This document shows positions 52,283 to 61,500 of a stretch of 64,000 nt of DNA, in pieces. Each line of letters opens with the position of its first letter. Within the stretch, counting starts at the first letter, position 1. Below the pieces are notes generated by a model, which had not been told where the DNA came from, searched no databases, and saw nothing but the letters and a program-made list of their open reading frames with translations. The stretch is from Nitratireductor luteus (GTDB lineage Bacteria; Pseudomonadota; Alphaproteobacteria; Rhizobiales; Rhizobiaceae): contig NZ_JAOANW010000004.1 of the NCBI RefSeq assembly GCF_026162365.1, positions 300,033-364,032 on the forward strand, given 5' to 3'. The position numbers and the translations under genes are program-made.

Positions 52283-52940
52283 GCAAAGTGAAGGGGTGCG
52301 TGTGCTGATCGCCGAAGATCAGACATTGATCAGGGAAGGTCTTGCCACGCTCCTAGCGCAACAGAACGATGACTTTGAAATTCTCCCGGGCGCAGCCGAC
52401 GGCGAGCAGGCGATCGAATTTACGCGTCGATATAGGCCTGACGTCATCTTGATGGATTTGCAAATGCCACGTGTCGATGGCATTGCGGCCACCCATCGGA
52501 TCCTCCGCGAATTTCCGAAGACTAGCATTGTGGTCTTGACCACTTTTGAGACGAATGACTTGATCTTCGAGGCTGTCAGCGCGGGTGCGAAGGCGTATCT
52601 TTTGAAAGACGCTAGGATCGATGAGATTGCGGCAACAATCCGAGCGGTAACGAACGGCCAATCGGCGCTTTCGCCCAGCGTGGCCGCGCGCGTCCTCGAC
52701 GAGTTCAAGCGGCTGCGACCTCGGCATGCGCCGGCGAGTCTTCCTGTTCACGATGGCTTGACGGGGCGGGAGAGCGAGATACTCAGGCTCGTGGTGGAGG
52801 GGCAGAGTAACAGCGAAATCGGCAAGCAACTGCATTTGGCTGAAGGTACGGTAAAGAATTATGTGAGCACGATCCTGGAAAAGTGTGGGGCTAGAAATCG
52901 CACGGAGTTGGCGATAAGGACAATAGGTTTAACCAGGTAA
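52245..52940 (+). CDS. NarL/FixJ-family response regulator
   Basis: 231 residues from the ATG at 52245; a GTG at 52266 is an alternative. Receiver domain: VLIAEDQTLIREG acid pocket, ILMDLQMP with the phospho-acceptor Asp at about residue 71, TTFETND and AYLLKDA with the conserved Lys. LuxR-type HTH at the end: LTGRESEILRLVVEGQSNSE then LHLAEGTVKNYVSTILEKCG. It overlaps the kinase by 38 bases. The next gene is 75 bases away on the same strand, so it may be co-transcribed with the GTPase module and regulate it. Confidence 0.9.
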   Translation: MERMVGAVSALHEQSEGVRVLIAEDQTLIREGLATLLAQQNDDFEILPGAADGEQAIEFTRRYRPDVILMDLQMPRVDGIAATHRILREFPKTSIVVLTTFETNDLIFEAVSAGAKAYLLKDARIDEIAATIRAVTNGQSALSPSVAARVLDEFKRLRPRHAPASLPVHDGLTGRESEILRLVVEGQSNSEIGKQLHLAEGTVKNYVSTILEKCGARNRTELAIRTIGLTR

Positions 52941-53015
52941 CAGCAATCTATACTTTTCGGGACTGGATACTCGAGGCTTTGTGTTATCTGAATGGGGGAT
53001 AATTGGAGAATGGCC

Positions 53016-53375
53016 ATGGAGGGTGTTGAGCAGATTGAAAAGGATGCAGGCGAAAATGCGTCTGCAACTGAGGAGGAAGCGACAGCGCGTGCCAAGGAGA
53101 CAATCGATGCCGAGGAGACAATCGATCAGGTCCGTGCTCTCTTGTTCGGCGGAGCCCAGCGGTCGCTCGAAAATAGACTAGTTGGCTTGCGAGAAGAGAT
53201 GCAGGCTTCCCTCAAGGAGTTCCAAGCAGAGTTGGCGGCTGTGCGAGAAATGATCTTGGAGCTCGAGCGGAGCAGCGAAAAGAAGCAACTCGATTCGCAT
53301 AAGGAGATCGGCGCCGCAATTTCGAAGCTTGGTACGACCATCAGCGCGCTGGGATCCGACCGCGCTGGAAAATAG
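53016..53375 (+). CDS. Coiled-coil protein of the GTPase/OmpA module
   Basis: 119 residues from the ATG at 53016, which has GGAG seven bases upstream; ATGs at 53010 and 52992 are alternatives. Very acidic N-terminal part (EKDAGENASATEEEATARAK), then heptad-rich SLENRLVGLREEMQASLKEF and AAVREMILELERSSEKKQL, a likely coiled coil of 60-70 residues. No signal or membrane segment. The segment LLFGGAQRSLENRL echoes LKTLLFQAEATRLAELE at the start of the next protein, so the two may be related or interact. The stop is one base from the next start (TAGcATG). Confidence 0.72.
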   Translation: MEGVEQIEKDAGENASATEEEATARAKETIDAEETIDQVRALLFGGAQRSLENRLVGLREEMQASLKEFQAELAAVREMILELERSSEKKQLDSHKEIGAAISKLGTTISALGSDRAGK

Positions 53376-53376
53376 C

Positions 53377-55089
53377 ATGGCATCTACAACTGGCCAGAAC
53401 CGCGAGATCGAGCAACTCAAGACATTGCTCTTTCAAGCGGAGGCGACGCGTCTTGCGGAACTGGAGACAGATGTCGCTTTTCTACGGCGCTATGTAGGCG
53501 GCCCCGAGCGCCTCGAAGCGGCAACGGCAGACATATTGGTCTCCGCGTTGGAGCGGGCGGAAGTCCGTCAGCCGCGCGAACTCGCGAACGTCGTTGCACC
53601 CGTCGTGGTGTCGGCAATTCGGAGCGAGATCAGGAATTCGCGCGAGATGATGATCGATGCGCTCTACCCTCATGTCGGGCGGCTGGTCAGCGCAGCCGTA
53701 GCAAACACCTTCAAGCAACTGGTTGCGGCGCTGGAAGAGCGTATTGGTGCGCTGACATCCGGGGAACTTTGGGTCGCGCGCATCAAGTCTCTGGTGACCG
53801 GCCGTCCGATCAGCGAGTTCGTGATGGCAGACAGCAATCCACGCCGGGTCAACCGGTTGCTGGTCATCGAACGCGGCAATGGACGCCTCGTCGCAGACTG
53901 GAAGCGCGAGGGGACCCTCGACGAACGCGCGGACCTGGTGAGCGCGATGGTCGCAGCGATCCTTGAATTTTCTGTTCAGGCGCTAGCCGAAGAAGGTAGT
54001 CTGCAAAAGCTCGATCTCGGCGGAAAGGAGATCGTGCTTCGCGCCTCGCCGCAGTTCATCCTCGCGGCAGAGTGTATTGGCCTCCTGCGTCCCGCCGACG
54101 AAGCCAGGATCAATTCGCTTTTCTATGACATGATCGAGAGTATGCGCCGTGGCTCGAACTGCGATGCTGCGACGCTCGCCTCATTGGCAACGTCCATCGA
54201 AAATCATCCCCTCTCTCGCAAAAGGAAAAGGCAGCGTGGAAAGGCCATTCTGTTTCTATTTGCCGTTCTCACCGCTGTCCTGCTCGTCTGGTTCGCCGGC
54301 TTGTTCGTGTCTCGCACGGTATTAGAGCAGCGGACGAATGCCGCGCTGCAGCAGCTTGTCGACGAGCAGCCGTTGTTGGCATCGTTTCCACTGCGGCTGG
54401 ACTTTGACCATGGCAATCGACATCTCACGGTCTCCGGCATCGAGCCCAGCCAAGTGGATGTTGTTCCCTTGGTTGACGCACTGGCCAAGGCTGCGGCTCC
54501 CTATCGGATGATCAACCAGATCGGCATCGTGCCCGGACTGGAGCAGTCGGCTGCACTGCAGACAGATGTCGCCGCAATGCAGCAATCACTTGCCCGTATA
54601 CAGGCGAGCATTGACGAAATGCGCGAGGCGGTGGCCGAGGAATCGAAATCCAAAGATCAGCAATACGCAGAGTTGAGTGAGCAATATAGCAGGCTGGAGT
54701 CCATTATCGACAGTCCTGCAGAACGGCTCGGCCGCTTCATGACTTCGACGGCTGTTTTTTTCCGCACGGGCAACGACGAATTCGTCAATAGCGAAGAAGC
54801 CGAGCAGCAGATGCGACAACTGGCCGGGCTGCTTGCAAACAACGATCTGAGAGTTCGGGTCGTCGGGCATACGGACCATGTCGGATCGGATTCGGCCAAC
54901 AGAATACTTGCCAAAAAGAGAGCGGAGAGGGTAGTGCAGAGGCTGACCTTTCTCGGGGTCGAGCCCTCGCGATTGATTGTCGTTTCACGCTCGGCATCAA
55001 TGCCGATTGCCGATACGATCGGCGCAACGAATGCCGCAAACCGCCGGGTTACGTTCGAAAACATGTTTCAGACCGAACCGTCCCAGTGA
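53377..55089 (+). CDS. Single-pass protein with cytoplasmic domain and periplasmic OmpA domain
   Basis: 570 residues. Residues 1-285 are cytoplasmic: a coiled start, an Ala-rich helical region (50-125) and a segment at about 158-235 (LLVIERGNGRLVADW; AMVAAILEFSV; LQKLDLGGKEIVLR) whose strand-helix order resembles roadblock/longin domains. A basic stretch RKRKRQRGK precedes one membrane helix at about 290-311. The periplasmic part has a BON-like region (330-387), a coiled coil (395-445) and an OmpA/MotB-type peptidoglycan-binding domain (455-565) with GHTDHVGSD and NAANRRVTF. The stop overlaps the GTPase start. It looks like a cell-wall-anchored receptor or effector for the GTPase. Confidence 0.85.
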   Translation: MASTTGQNREIEQLKTLLFQAEATRLAELETDVAFLRRYVGGPERLEAATADILVSALERAEVRQPRELANVVAPVVVSAIRSEIRNSREMMIDALYPHVGRLVSAAVANTFKQLVAALEERIGALTSGELWVARIKSLVTGRPISEFVMADSNPRRVNRLLVIERGNGRLVADWKREGTLDERADLVSAMVAAILEFSVQALAEEGSLQKLDLGGKEIVLRASPQFILAAECIGLLRPADEARINSLFYDMIESMRRGSNCDAATLASLATSIENHPLSRKRKRQRGKAILFLFAVLTAVLLVWFAGLFVSRTVLEQRTNAALQQLVDEQPLLASFPLRLDFDHGNRHLTVSGIEPSQVDVVPLVDALAKAAAPYRMINQIGIVPGLEQSAALQTDVAAMQQSLARIQASIDEMREAVAEESKSKDQQYAELSEQYSRLESIIDSPAERLGRFMTSTAVFFRTGNDEFVNSEEAEQQMRQLAGLLANNDLRVRVVGHTDHVGSDSANRILAKKRAERVVQRLTFLGVEPSRLIVVSRSASMPIADTIGATNAANRRVTFENMFQTEPSQ

Positions 55090-55583
55090 TGCTCACGGCA
55101 AAGGTCATGCTGCTTGGCGACATGGGTGTTGGTAAGACATCGATCATGTACCGCCTCGTGCACGATCGTTTCGACGGGCAATACATGACGACACTCGGCG
55201 TCGAAGTTCTCAGTTATGATGTCCCTGCTGATGGGAGCGAACTGGCGCGCCTTGTGCTGTGGGATACGGACGGCGATTTTGGGACACGTATTTTCGAAAC
55301 CGCCTACGTCACGGGGGCTTCAGCCGCAATCATCGTATCGGATGTAACACGGCCGCAATCGATCACGCACATGGTCGAGTTGGCGCGGGGCTTCGAGTCA
55401 AGGTTTCCAGGGAGGCCATACAAGGCCCTCGTGAACAAAATCGACCTCACGAAAGGCGGGGGGGGCGCCGAACAGATTGATCTCGCACCCTCAAGTGTCA
55501 GTTTCGTGAGCGCGAAAACCGGTGCCGGGATCGCAGAAACCTTTGCTGAGCTTGCGGAAACGATACGGCGCCGACAGCTCTAG
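55089..55583 (+). CDS. Rab/Ras-like small GTPase
   Basis: 164 residues from the ATG at 55089, sharing one base with the previous stop; GTG at 55086 is possible. P-loop GDMGVGKTS (residues 10-18), switch I region with Thr (YMTTLGVEV), WDTDGDF as the DxxG motif, NKIDL and VSAKTG as base-specificity motifs. Where Ras/Rab proteins have DTAGQE, this one has DTDGDF: the catalytic Gln is Asp. Its intrinsic hydrolysis may be weak and need a partner. No lipidation Cys at the C-terminus. Its stop codon lies exactly at the edge of an IS remnant, so the native C-terminus could have been longer. Confidence 0.85.
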   Translation: MLTAKVMLLGDMGVGKTSIMYRLVHDRFDGQYMTTLGVEVLSYDVPADGSELARLVLWDTDGDFGTRIFETAYVTGASAAIIVSDVTRPQSITHMVELARGFESRFPGRPYKALVNKIDLTKGGGGAEQIDLAPSSVSFVSAKTGAGIAETFAELAETIRRRQL

Positions 55584-55690
55584 GGTCTGTTGGGATTTCA
55601 TCGCGAATTGATAACTGCAATGACTGCGGTCCAGAGATAGTTCATGACCCTCGAAGCTGGTGTCCGAATTGTCGCTGCATGGTGTTGCTT
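55584..55690 (-). mobile_element. IS5-type element end remnant
   Basis: Starting right after CTAG at the GTPase stop, GGGTCTGTTGGGATTTCA looks like an IS terminal repeat. On the minus strand the adjacent bases encode MNYLWTAVIAVINSR then a stop, and upstream DNSDTSFEG, in the style of IS5-family transposase C-termini with a frame change between them. The rest of the element is gone. Confidence 0.45.
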
Positions 55691-55939
55691 GGCAGATTGC
55701 AAGAATGCCCCAGCTTGCTTCGGCTTGGGCATTTAATCGTGAGAATTTTGGTGACCGGGTTTCAGATCAACTGCATCTGCGAAGAGGCTCTCGGCCTGCG
55801 AGCACGGGCAGCCGATCGCGACTGCGTGTGACGTGCATACGGTCTGGTCGTGCACACGAGAAAGCGTGGTAGTCATCGTCCGGCCCGAGGCCCTGCTCGA
55901 ATTGGCGACCAGTGAGCTTGGCGCCGGCCATGTCTCGCT

Positions 55940-56200
55940 TGCGCCGCCCCGGTCGCGCGGGATCGACAACGTCATCTTCGACGTACCGGTCAGGACCGAC
56001 TTCTTTGACACACCATTGCGCCGGTTCGCAGCGCCGCCTGCGGCCTCGCGCTCTTCGCCCAGATGCTCATCCAGCTCGGCGTTCAGAATGCGCTCCGACA
56101 GCGCCTTCTTCAGATCGTCCAGCAACTCGTCCTTGGCAAAGACCTCGCCAGGGTCGCGCCCCGCAAGCAGTTGGTCCAAAAGTTCTTTCTCAATGGCCAT
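55940..56200 (-). pseudogene. IS256-family transposase N-terminal fragment
   Basis: The first 85 codons from the ATG at 56200 read LLDQLLAGRDPGEVFAKDEL, LKKALSERILNAELDEHLG, NRRNGVSKKSVLTG and IPRDRGG. This is the N-terminus of IS256-type (Mutator) transposases. After RDRGG the homology ends, though the frame stays open to 55733. About 320 residues including the catalytic DDE core are missing. The bases after 56200 may include one end of the element. Together with the IS5 remnant it fills the gap 55584-56270. Confidence 0.75.
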
Positions 56201-56270
56201 GTGATGATTCTCCTTTCCATCATCATGACCTCAGACACGAAATTCCTGACAGTCCCGCGACGCAAGAAGA

Positions 56271-56585
56271 GTGCAAGAGTTTCTCCACGAGAATTTCACC
56301 CGCAAATTGTCGGTGGGGGAGATCGCGTCGATCGCCGGTCTTTCGCCATTCCACTTCACTCGGGCATTCAACAAGACATTCGGCCAGCCGCCGCACCAAT
56401 ACGTTCTCAACCTGCGTTTGACCTTTGCCGAGCAACTCCTGCTGGAGGGCAACATATCAATTGCCGAGATCGCCTATCTGAGCGGGTTTTCAGGTCAGAG
56501 CCATCTGACCGCTGCGATGAAGAAACATCGGCATGCGACACCGGCCCAGATACGGCATAACAGACAGATTTATTTAAGTTTTTGA
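56271..56585 (+). pseudogene. AraC-family regulator, C-terminal DNA-binding fragment
   Basis: 104 residues from a GTG at 56271: QEFLHENFTRKLSVGEIASI, LSPFHFTRAFNKTFGQPPHQ, RLTFAEQLLLEG and IAEIAYLSGFSGQSHLTAAM, both HTHs of an AraC regulator. It closely matches the C-terminus of the full AraC protein at 57265-58173. The ligand-binding N-terminal two-thirds is missing, replaced by the IS256 remnant; the reading frame upstream (RDARR) still looks like the interdomain linker. It may be a dead gene or a minimal DNA-binding protein. Confidence 0.7.
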
Positions 56586-56900
56586 TGATGATAGCGCCAG
56601 CAAGGACAAGAAAAATGCTCAGCGCGAGAAAAATGTGGCAAGATCGTAGCGATATGTGGATGAAGGCGCCATTTTGCGCAATATTTTTATACTCACGGCA
56701 AAGTCCTGAAATACCACCCGTGAAGGTTGTGCCCTTCTGCCCAGGTTGGAATTGTCCGGTATGGGGCCTTTAAGCCTGGGTATTGATGCAGCGCATCGGA
56801 TTAAAGAAGAAACCGATGTAATGCTTGGGCGGCGCGGCGTTAGGCCGCGCGGAAGCAGGGCAACACCGCGCCGGATGATTCGCCTACGAGGGGATCGTCC
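56586..56900. promoter_or_regulatory. Leader of the truncated surface-protein gene
   Basis: 315 bases without a gene. Parts match the leader of the intact surface-protein gene (58174-58531) in the same order: a TGAAATACC/GTGCCCTT stretch, an ATTGATG...AATGCTT stretch and TTCGCxTACGAGGGG just before the ATG. This supports descent from a duplicated promoter, probably controlled by the AraC proteins. Confidence 0.5.
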
Positions 56901-57272
56901 ATGCTTAAGCCGGTTTCGCTGCGCGATGTTGCGCGTTGTTTGGCAGGTTATCTCGCCTGTACTGCGCGGCCTCCCTGCCTTTCCCGCTCGCCGGCGTGGC
57001 TTTCGTCATTCCCGATGGCATTGAGGATGATGGTGGATCGCGCTGCTTGCGGGACGGTTGGTCGTGCAAGCCGCCAGGCCAGGCTCGGGCTGGCAGCCAC
57101 CCTGATGTCCGGGATGGCGATTTGGAGTGGCGACGCGCAAGCACAGGCGCAGACCCCGTTCGCCGCCTGTACGTCGACCATGTATCTGTCGATCGGCGCC
57201 AATCCGACGCAGCTCCACAGCGTCGACACGAGCACCAACCCGTTCACCTTTCCGGCCATCGGCGATGCTTGA
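56901..57272 (+). pseudogene. Truncated DUF11-type surface protein (signal peptide and start of one domain)
   Basis: 123 residues. A long basic leader and hydrophobic LAATLMSGMAIWSGDAQAQA form a signal peptide; then FAACTSTMYLSIGANPTQLH and VDTSTNPFTFPAIGDA follow. The same domain start occurs in the intact protein (GSCTPTMYLAQNVPTQLFVF, SSNPFDVNPVG). Here the gene stops at once, and the next AraC gene begins inside its last codons (overlap 57265-57272). A deletion seems to have joined the 5' end of one surface-protein gene to the second araC. Confidence 0.65.
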
Positions 57273-58173
57273 CGAGCTCAACGGTCGATCTCCTGGCCGT
57301 CGGGGGATAGATCGTCCCCTGGCGGGCCGTAGGATACTGGACATCATTCCGGAAAACGCCGGTCCGCGACTGGTCACTGCCAAGGGCGCGGTCGCCCACA
57401 CCGTCCGTTCGCCGTCCTCGCAGACATTCCTCACCACAAATCACGTGGCCACCGTAGCGCTGGTGTGCTCTCCCGGGACGACAACGAGGTTTGGTGGCGG
57501 CGAACGGTACAGATACGACGCGTACACCGGAATGCTGACCGTCATCCCCGCCAATGTGGAGGTCGAAATGGGCTGGTCGGCGGCCAGGGAGGAACTGCTC
57601 ATCGCCTGGAAGCCCGAATGCCTGCGCGAGCTTGCGGTAGAAACGTTGGATATGGAATGCGCCCAGCTCCGGCCGTTGAAGGGGAAGGTTGATCCACAGG
57701 CCCTGCATATGGCCGAGTTGATGAAAGCGGAGCTGATGCGCGGTGAGCCGCCGAACGAGCCCTACGTCGAGTCCCTCATCGTCCTCCTCGGCATTCACGT
57801 ACTTCGCAGCTATTCCAGCGCCGATGCGCGGTCTGCGCGGCTGAAGGGCGGGCTGCCCGACCACGTCGCCAGAAGGGTGCGGGAATATCTGGACGAGCAT
57901 TACGCGCGCAAGCTGTCGGTCGTTGAGCTTGCCGCCGTGTGCGACCTGTCGCCCAGCCATTTCATCCAGGCCTTCTCCAAAACCTTCGGCTATCCGCCGC
58001 ACCGCTACCTGGTCAACCGGCGCCTGACCTTTGCCGAAAAGCTGCTCCTCGAAACGGACATGACTATCGCAGAGGTGGCCTATTTAAGCGGCTTTTCCAG
58101 CCAGAGCCACCTTACCTCCGCCATGCGGAGCCACATGCGTATCACCCCGGCAAGGCTACGGGCGCAGCGATAG
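57265..58173 (+). CDS. AraC-family transcriptional regulator
   Basis: 302 residues from the ATG at 57265; an open frame upstream to 57127 lies within the truncated surface-protein gene. The N-terminal part is a cupin-like ligand domain (AraC-binding-like-2 style: FLTTNHVATVALVCSPG, LTVIPANVEVEMGWSA). Two HTHs at the end: ARKLSVVELAAVCDLSPSHF and TIAEVAYLSGFSSQSHLTSA. A partial paralogue lies at 56271-56585. It is followed by the large surface-protein operon on the same strand after a 358-base AT-rich leader, its most likely target. Confidence 0.85.
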   Translation: MLDELNGRSPGRRGIDRPLAGRRILDIIPENAGPRLVTAKGAVAHTVRSPSSQTFLTTNHVATVALVCSPGTTTRFGGGERYRYDAYTGMLTVIPANVEVEMGWSAAREELLIAWKPECLRELAVETLDMECAQLRPLKGKVDPQALHMAELMKAELMRGEPPNEPYVESLIVLLGIHVLRSYSSADARSARLKGGLPDHVARRVREYLDEHYARKLSVVELAAVCDLSPSHFIQAFSKTFGYPPHRYLVNRRLTFAEKLLLETDMTIAEVAYLSGFSSQSHLTSAMRSHMRITPARLRAQR

Positions 58174-58531
58174 TGTTTTCAGATTCTATAAGAGTACGCT
58201 GGAGTGTAACACTGCGCTAGTTCACTATTTATTTGGAATAATTAGCAGATGTGAAAGAAGGCTTGTGTCCAATATGCCACATCCCGCATGTGTGTATAAA
58301 TAATTTCGTATTTTTTTGAAAAGACCGAAGCTTCTTGAAATACCCAAGGCCAGAAATCGTGCCCTTGTGTGAATATATCGAAGTCCCTCTTGGGTTAGAA
58401 TTTCGTCAGAAGCATTGATGGCGTGCGTTGGATTCTGAGGGGAATCTATCGAAATGCTTTGTATGCGCGCAATTCATACCGCGCGTAGAAGACGACAGTG
58501 CCAAGGGGTTTTCGCATACGAGGGGTCGTTC
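58174..58531. promoter_or_regulatory. AT-rich leader of the DUF11 surface-protein operon
   Basis: 358 bases without a gene, AT-rich around 58190-58340 (for example TATTTATTTGGAATAATTAG). The second half resembles the leader at 56586-56900. Likely holds the AraC-controlled promoter and a long 5' untranslated region. Confidence 0.5.
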
Positions 58532-61500
58532 ATGCACAAGTCGAACTTGTTCTTTGCCGCCACACGTTGCTTTGCCGTCCATTGTCATCGCATAGCCGGC
58601 TCCGGTAAGGCGTCAACACGGTCGCCCGGATTCCTGCTTCGATATGCTCCCCATCTTATACGGAACACCCTCGCCGGTCTCTTCATTCTGGCGGTTTGGC
58701 TTTCTCTCGGCACCACGCAAGAAGCTCGCGCCCAGGCGACCCCTACCGTCGCATGCACGACGGACGGGGCATTTTTCAACACGGCATACGATTCCTCCAC
58801 CGGAGGAATGCTCACATCGGGCACGGACGCCAACTGGGACGTTGCCCTGACGACCACAGACGTGACAGGCGGGCCGCCAGGAAGTCTAACTTATGCTGAC
58901 GCCGTTGTCGTAGACGATCCGCCTGCCGTTTACACAACCTCGCCCTTTGGCAACGCCAACTGGGTCTCCCATAACGCGACTGCCATAAATCCCACTAACG
59001 AGAACTACGACGCCTTCTATCGCTACGAGTTCAACCTCGACCCTGCCGTCGACCCGTCGACGCTGGACCTGCAGATGACATTCTTTTCCGATAACTCTGT
59101 CATCGAAGTCTGGGTGAACGGGGCAGCCCAGAACATCAGTTCGGACTACGGCACTGCTGATCCCTATTTCTATAGCGGATTCACGAGCGGCAATGGGGCT
59201 AACGGCTCCATGAATGGCGCTTGGCAGACGGGCCTCAATACGATCATCGTCCATATAAAGTCTGGGCCTGGCGCGACGGCGTTCATGGCGCAAATCCAGT
59301 CGACCGCGCTCTGTCAGCCGATGCTGACGCTGCAGAAGACTGTCATAAATAACGAAGGCGGCACCGCCACGGCGAGCGACTTCACCTTGAGCGCAGATGG
59401 TCCGGTGGCTATCGAAGGCGTGATGGGTGACCCTGCGGTCACCGACGCTTCGATCCCAGCGGGCACATATACGCTCAGCGAATCCAGCGATGTCCTTGGC
59501 TATGCCTCTTCCGAATACAGCTGTTCGATCGATGGAGGGGCGGCGGTGAATGGCAATTCACTGACGCTGGCTAATGGCGAAAGCGCCGTCTGCACGATCA
59601 CCAACGATGATTCGCCATCCTTCGGCTCCTGCACGCCGACCATGTACCTGGCGCAGAACGTTCCGACGCAGCTGTTTGTGTTCGACTCATCGTCGAACCC
59701 CTTCGACGTCAATCCGGTGGGGTCGGCCTCGTCGAACCAGTACAACGGCATCGCGATGAATCCCATCGACAATTACATTTACGGGCTCGAGATAAACACG
59801 ACCCCGCCACGGTTGGCACGCGTCGGCAGCGACGGCGGCGTGCAGGTACTCGGAACGATCTCGGGCTTTCCGAACGGCAGCGTTACCGGTGAGTTCGGCC
59901 CGGACGGAACATTCTATTCGGCGACCGCCGGGAGGCTTTATACCGTCGATGTCACGTCGAGGACGGCGACGTCCGTTGCGCTGAGCGGGGCCGCCACCCA
60001 CGGTCCGGACCTGGCATGGCACAACGGGCTGCTCTACACAGTCTCTGGCACTGGCGTGCTCTATACAATCGACCCGGCGACCGGCTTTGTCGCCCCCGTT
60101 GGCCCCACCGGTTTGCCCACCAACGCCTTCGGCGGCATGTTCGGGGCCAGCAACGGCGTCTTCGGCAGCAACAATGTTGGCGGCTTCTACCGGTTCGACG
60201 TGGCGACGGGGCAGGGGACGCTGATCTCCGATCTGCAGGGCTCCGGCCAGAACGACGGCGCCAAATGCGCCACCACGGCGCTCACTTTCCCGGCCGATGT
60301 CGAGATCGCCAAGGACGACGGCAGTGAGAACTACGCGGCGGGCGAGGATGTCGTTTACACGATCGCCGTCTCGAACAATGGCCCGTTCGGCGTTGCGGGC
60401 ACGCAGGTGAGCGATCCGCTTCCCGACGGAATCACTGACGCGACCTGGACCTGCGGCAGCCCGGTGAATGGCGCGGTCTGCAGCGTGGCGAGCGGCGCGG
60501 GCGCCATAGCCGACGTGCCGGTGAACCTGCCGGCGAACAGCTCCGTCACCTTCACGCTGACCATGACCGTGCCGTTGGATTTCGAGGGCGACCTCGTCAA
60601 CACGGCGACCGTCACCAACCCGCCCGACGTGCCGGACCCGGATCCGGGCAACGACACGAGCACGGACACGAACACCGTGCCGCTGGTCACAAAGAGTAAG
60701 CAGTTGGTGGACGAGAGCGGGGAGCTCGACGGCGCTGCCGAGCCGGGCGAGACGCTCACCTACGAGATCACGCTCACCAATGCCACTGACACTGCGCGCG
60801 CCAATTACGGTCTGATAGACGACTATGACGACAACCTGACGGTTGTGGATGCCGACGGCGGCAATGACGACAGCGATCTGATCACCTGGACGGGTCTCAC
60901 CGTCCCGGCGCGCGACGGGACGAATTCTGGCGAGCTGGTGCTGACGGTTCAGCTGCAGGTCGACGATCCGATCTCCGACGGCGTGACCAGTATCAGCAAT
61001 GTCGTCTACGAGCCCGGCGAGACCGTGGACTGCAGGGTCACGCCCGACCAATGCGTCGAGGTTCCGGCCGCCGGGAGGGTCGCACGGCTGAAGGAACTGA
61101 TCGACGAGGACGGCCCGACGGTCGGCGTTGCCGAGCCGGGCGAGACCCTCACCTACCAGATCACGCTCAACAACTACGGCGGCGCGAGGGACAGCTACGC
61201 CATCCAGGACCTGCTCGACAACAACACTGTCTTCGTATTGGCCGACAATGGCGGCGCGCATACGGGCGGCACTCCCGGCGGCGGCGTTGTGGACTGGACG
61301 GGGCTTTCTGTGCCTGCCCATGACGGCTCCGCCCCCGGTACGCTGGTGCTGACGGTGGCGGCCGCTGTGGTCGACCCGCTACCCGAGGGGACTACGGAGA
61401 TCGCCAATATGATCAAGGAGCCGGGCGATCCGGATCCCGAATGCCCCTCGGACGATTGCGCGGTGGTGCCGTCGCAGGTGACGGGGCTCGAGCTAGTCAA

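Noticed and set aside
51152..55583. Zorya-like defence system (ZorA/ZorB) for the OmpA-containing operon
   Set aside because: There is no MotA-like ZorA with several membrane helices and no ZorC/D/E; the OmpA protein has a large cytoplasmic domain unlike ZorB. Only the OmpA domain is shared.
59687..61321. A 544-residue minus-strand open frame
   Set aside because: Antisense to the DUF11 protein, which is continuous, repeat-structured and coupled to its neighbour.
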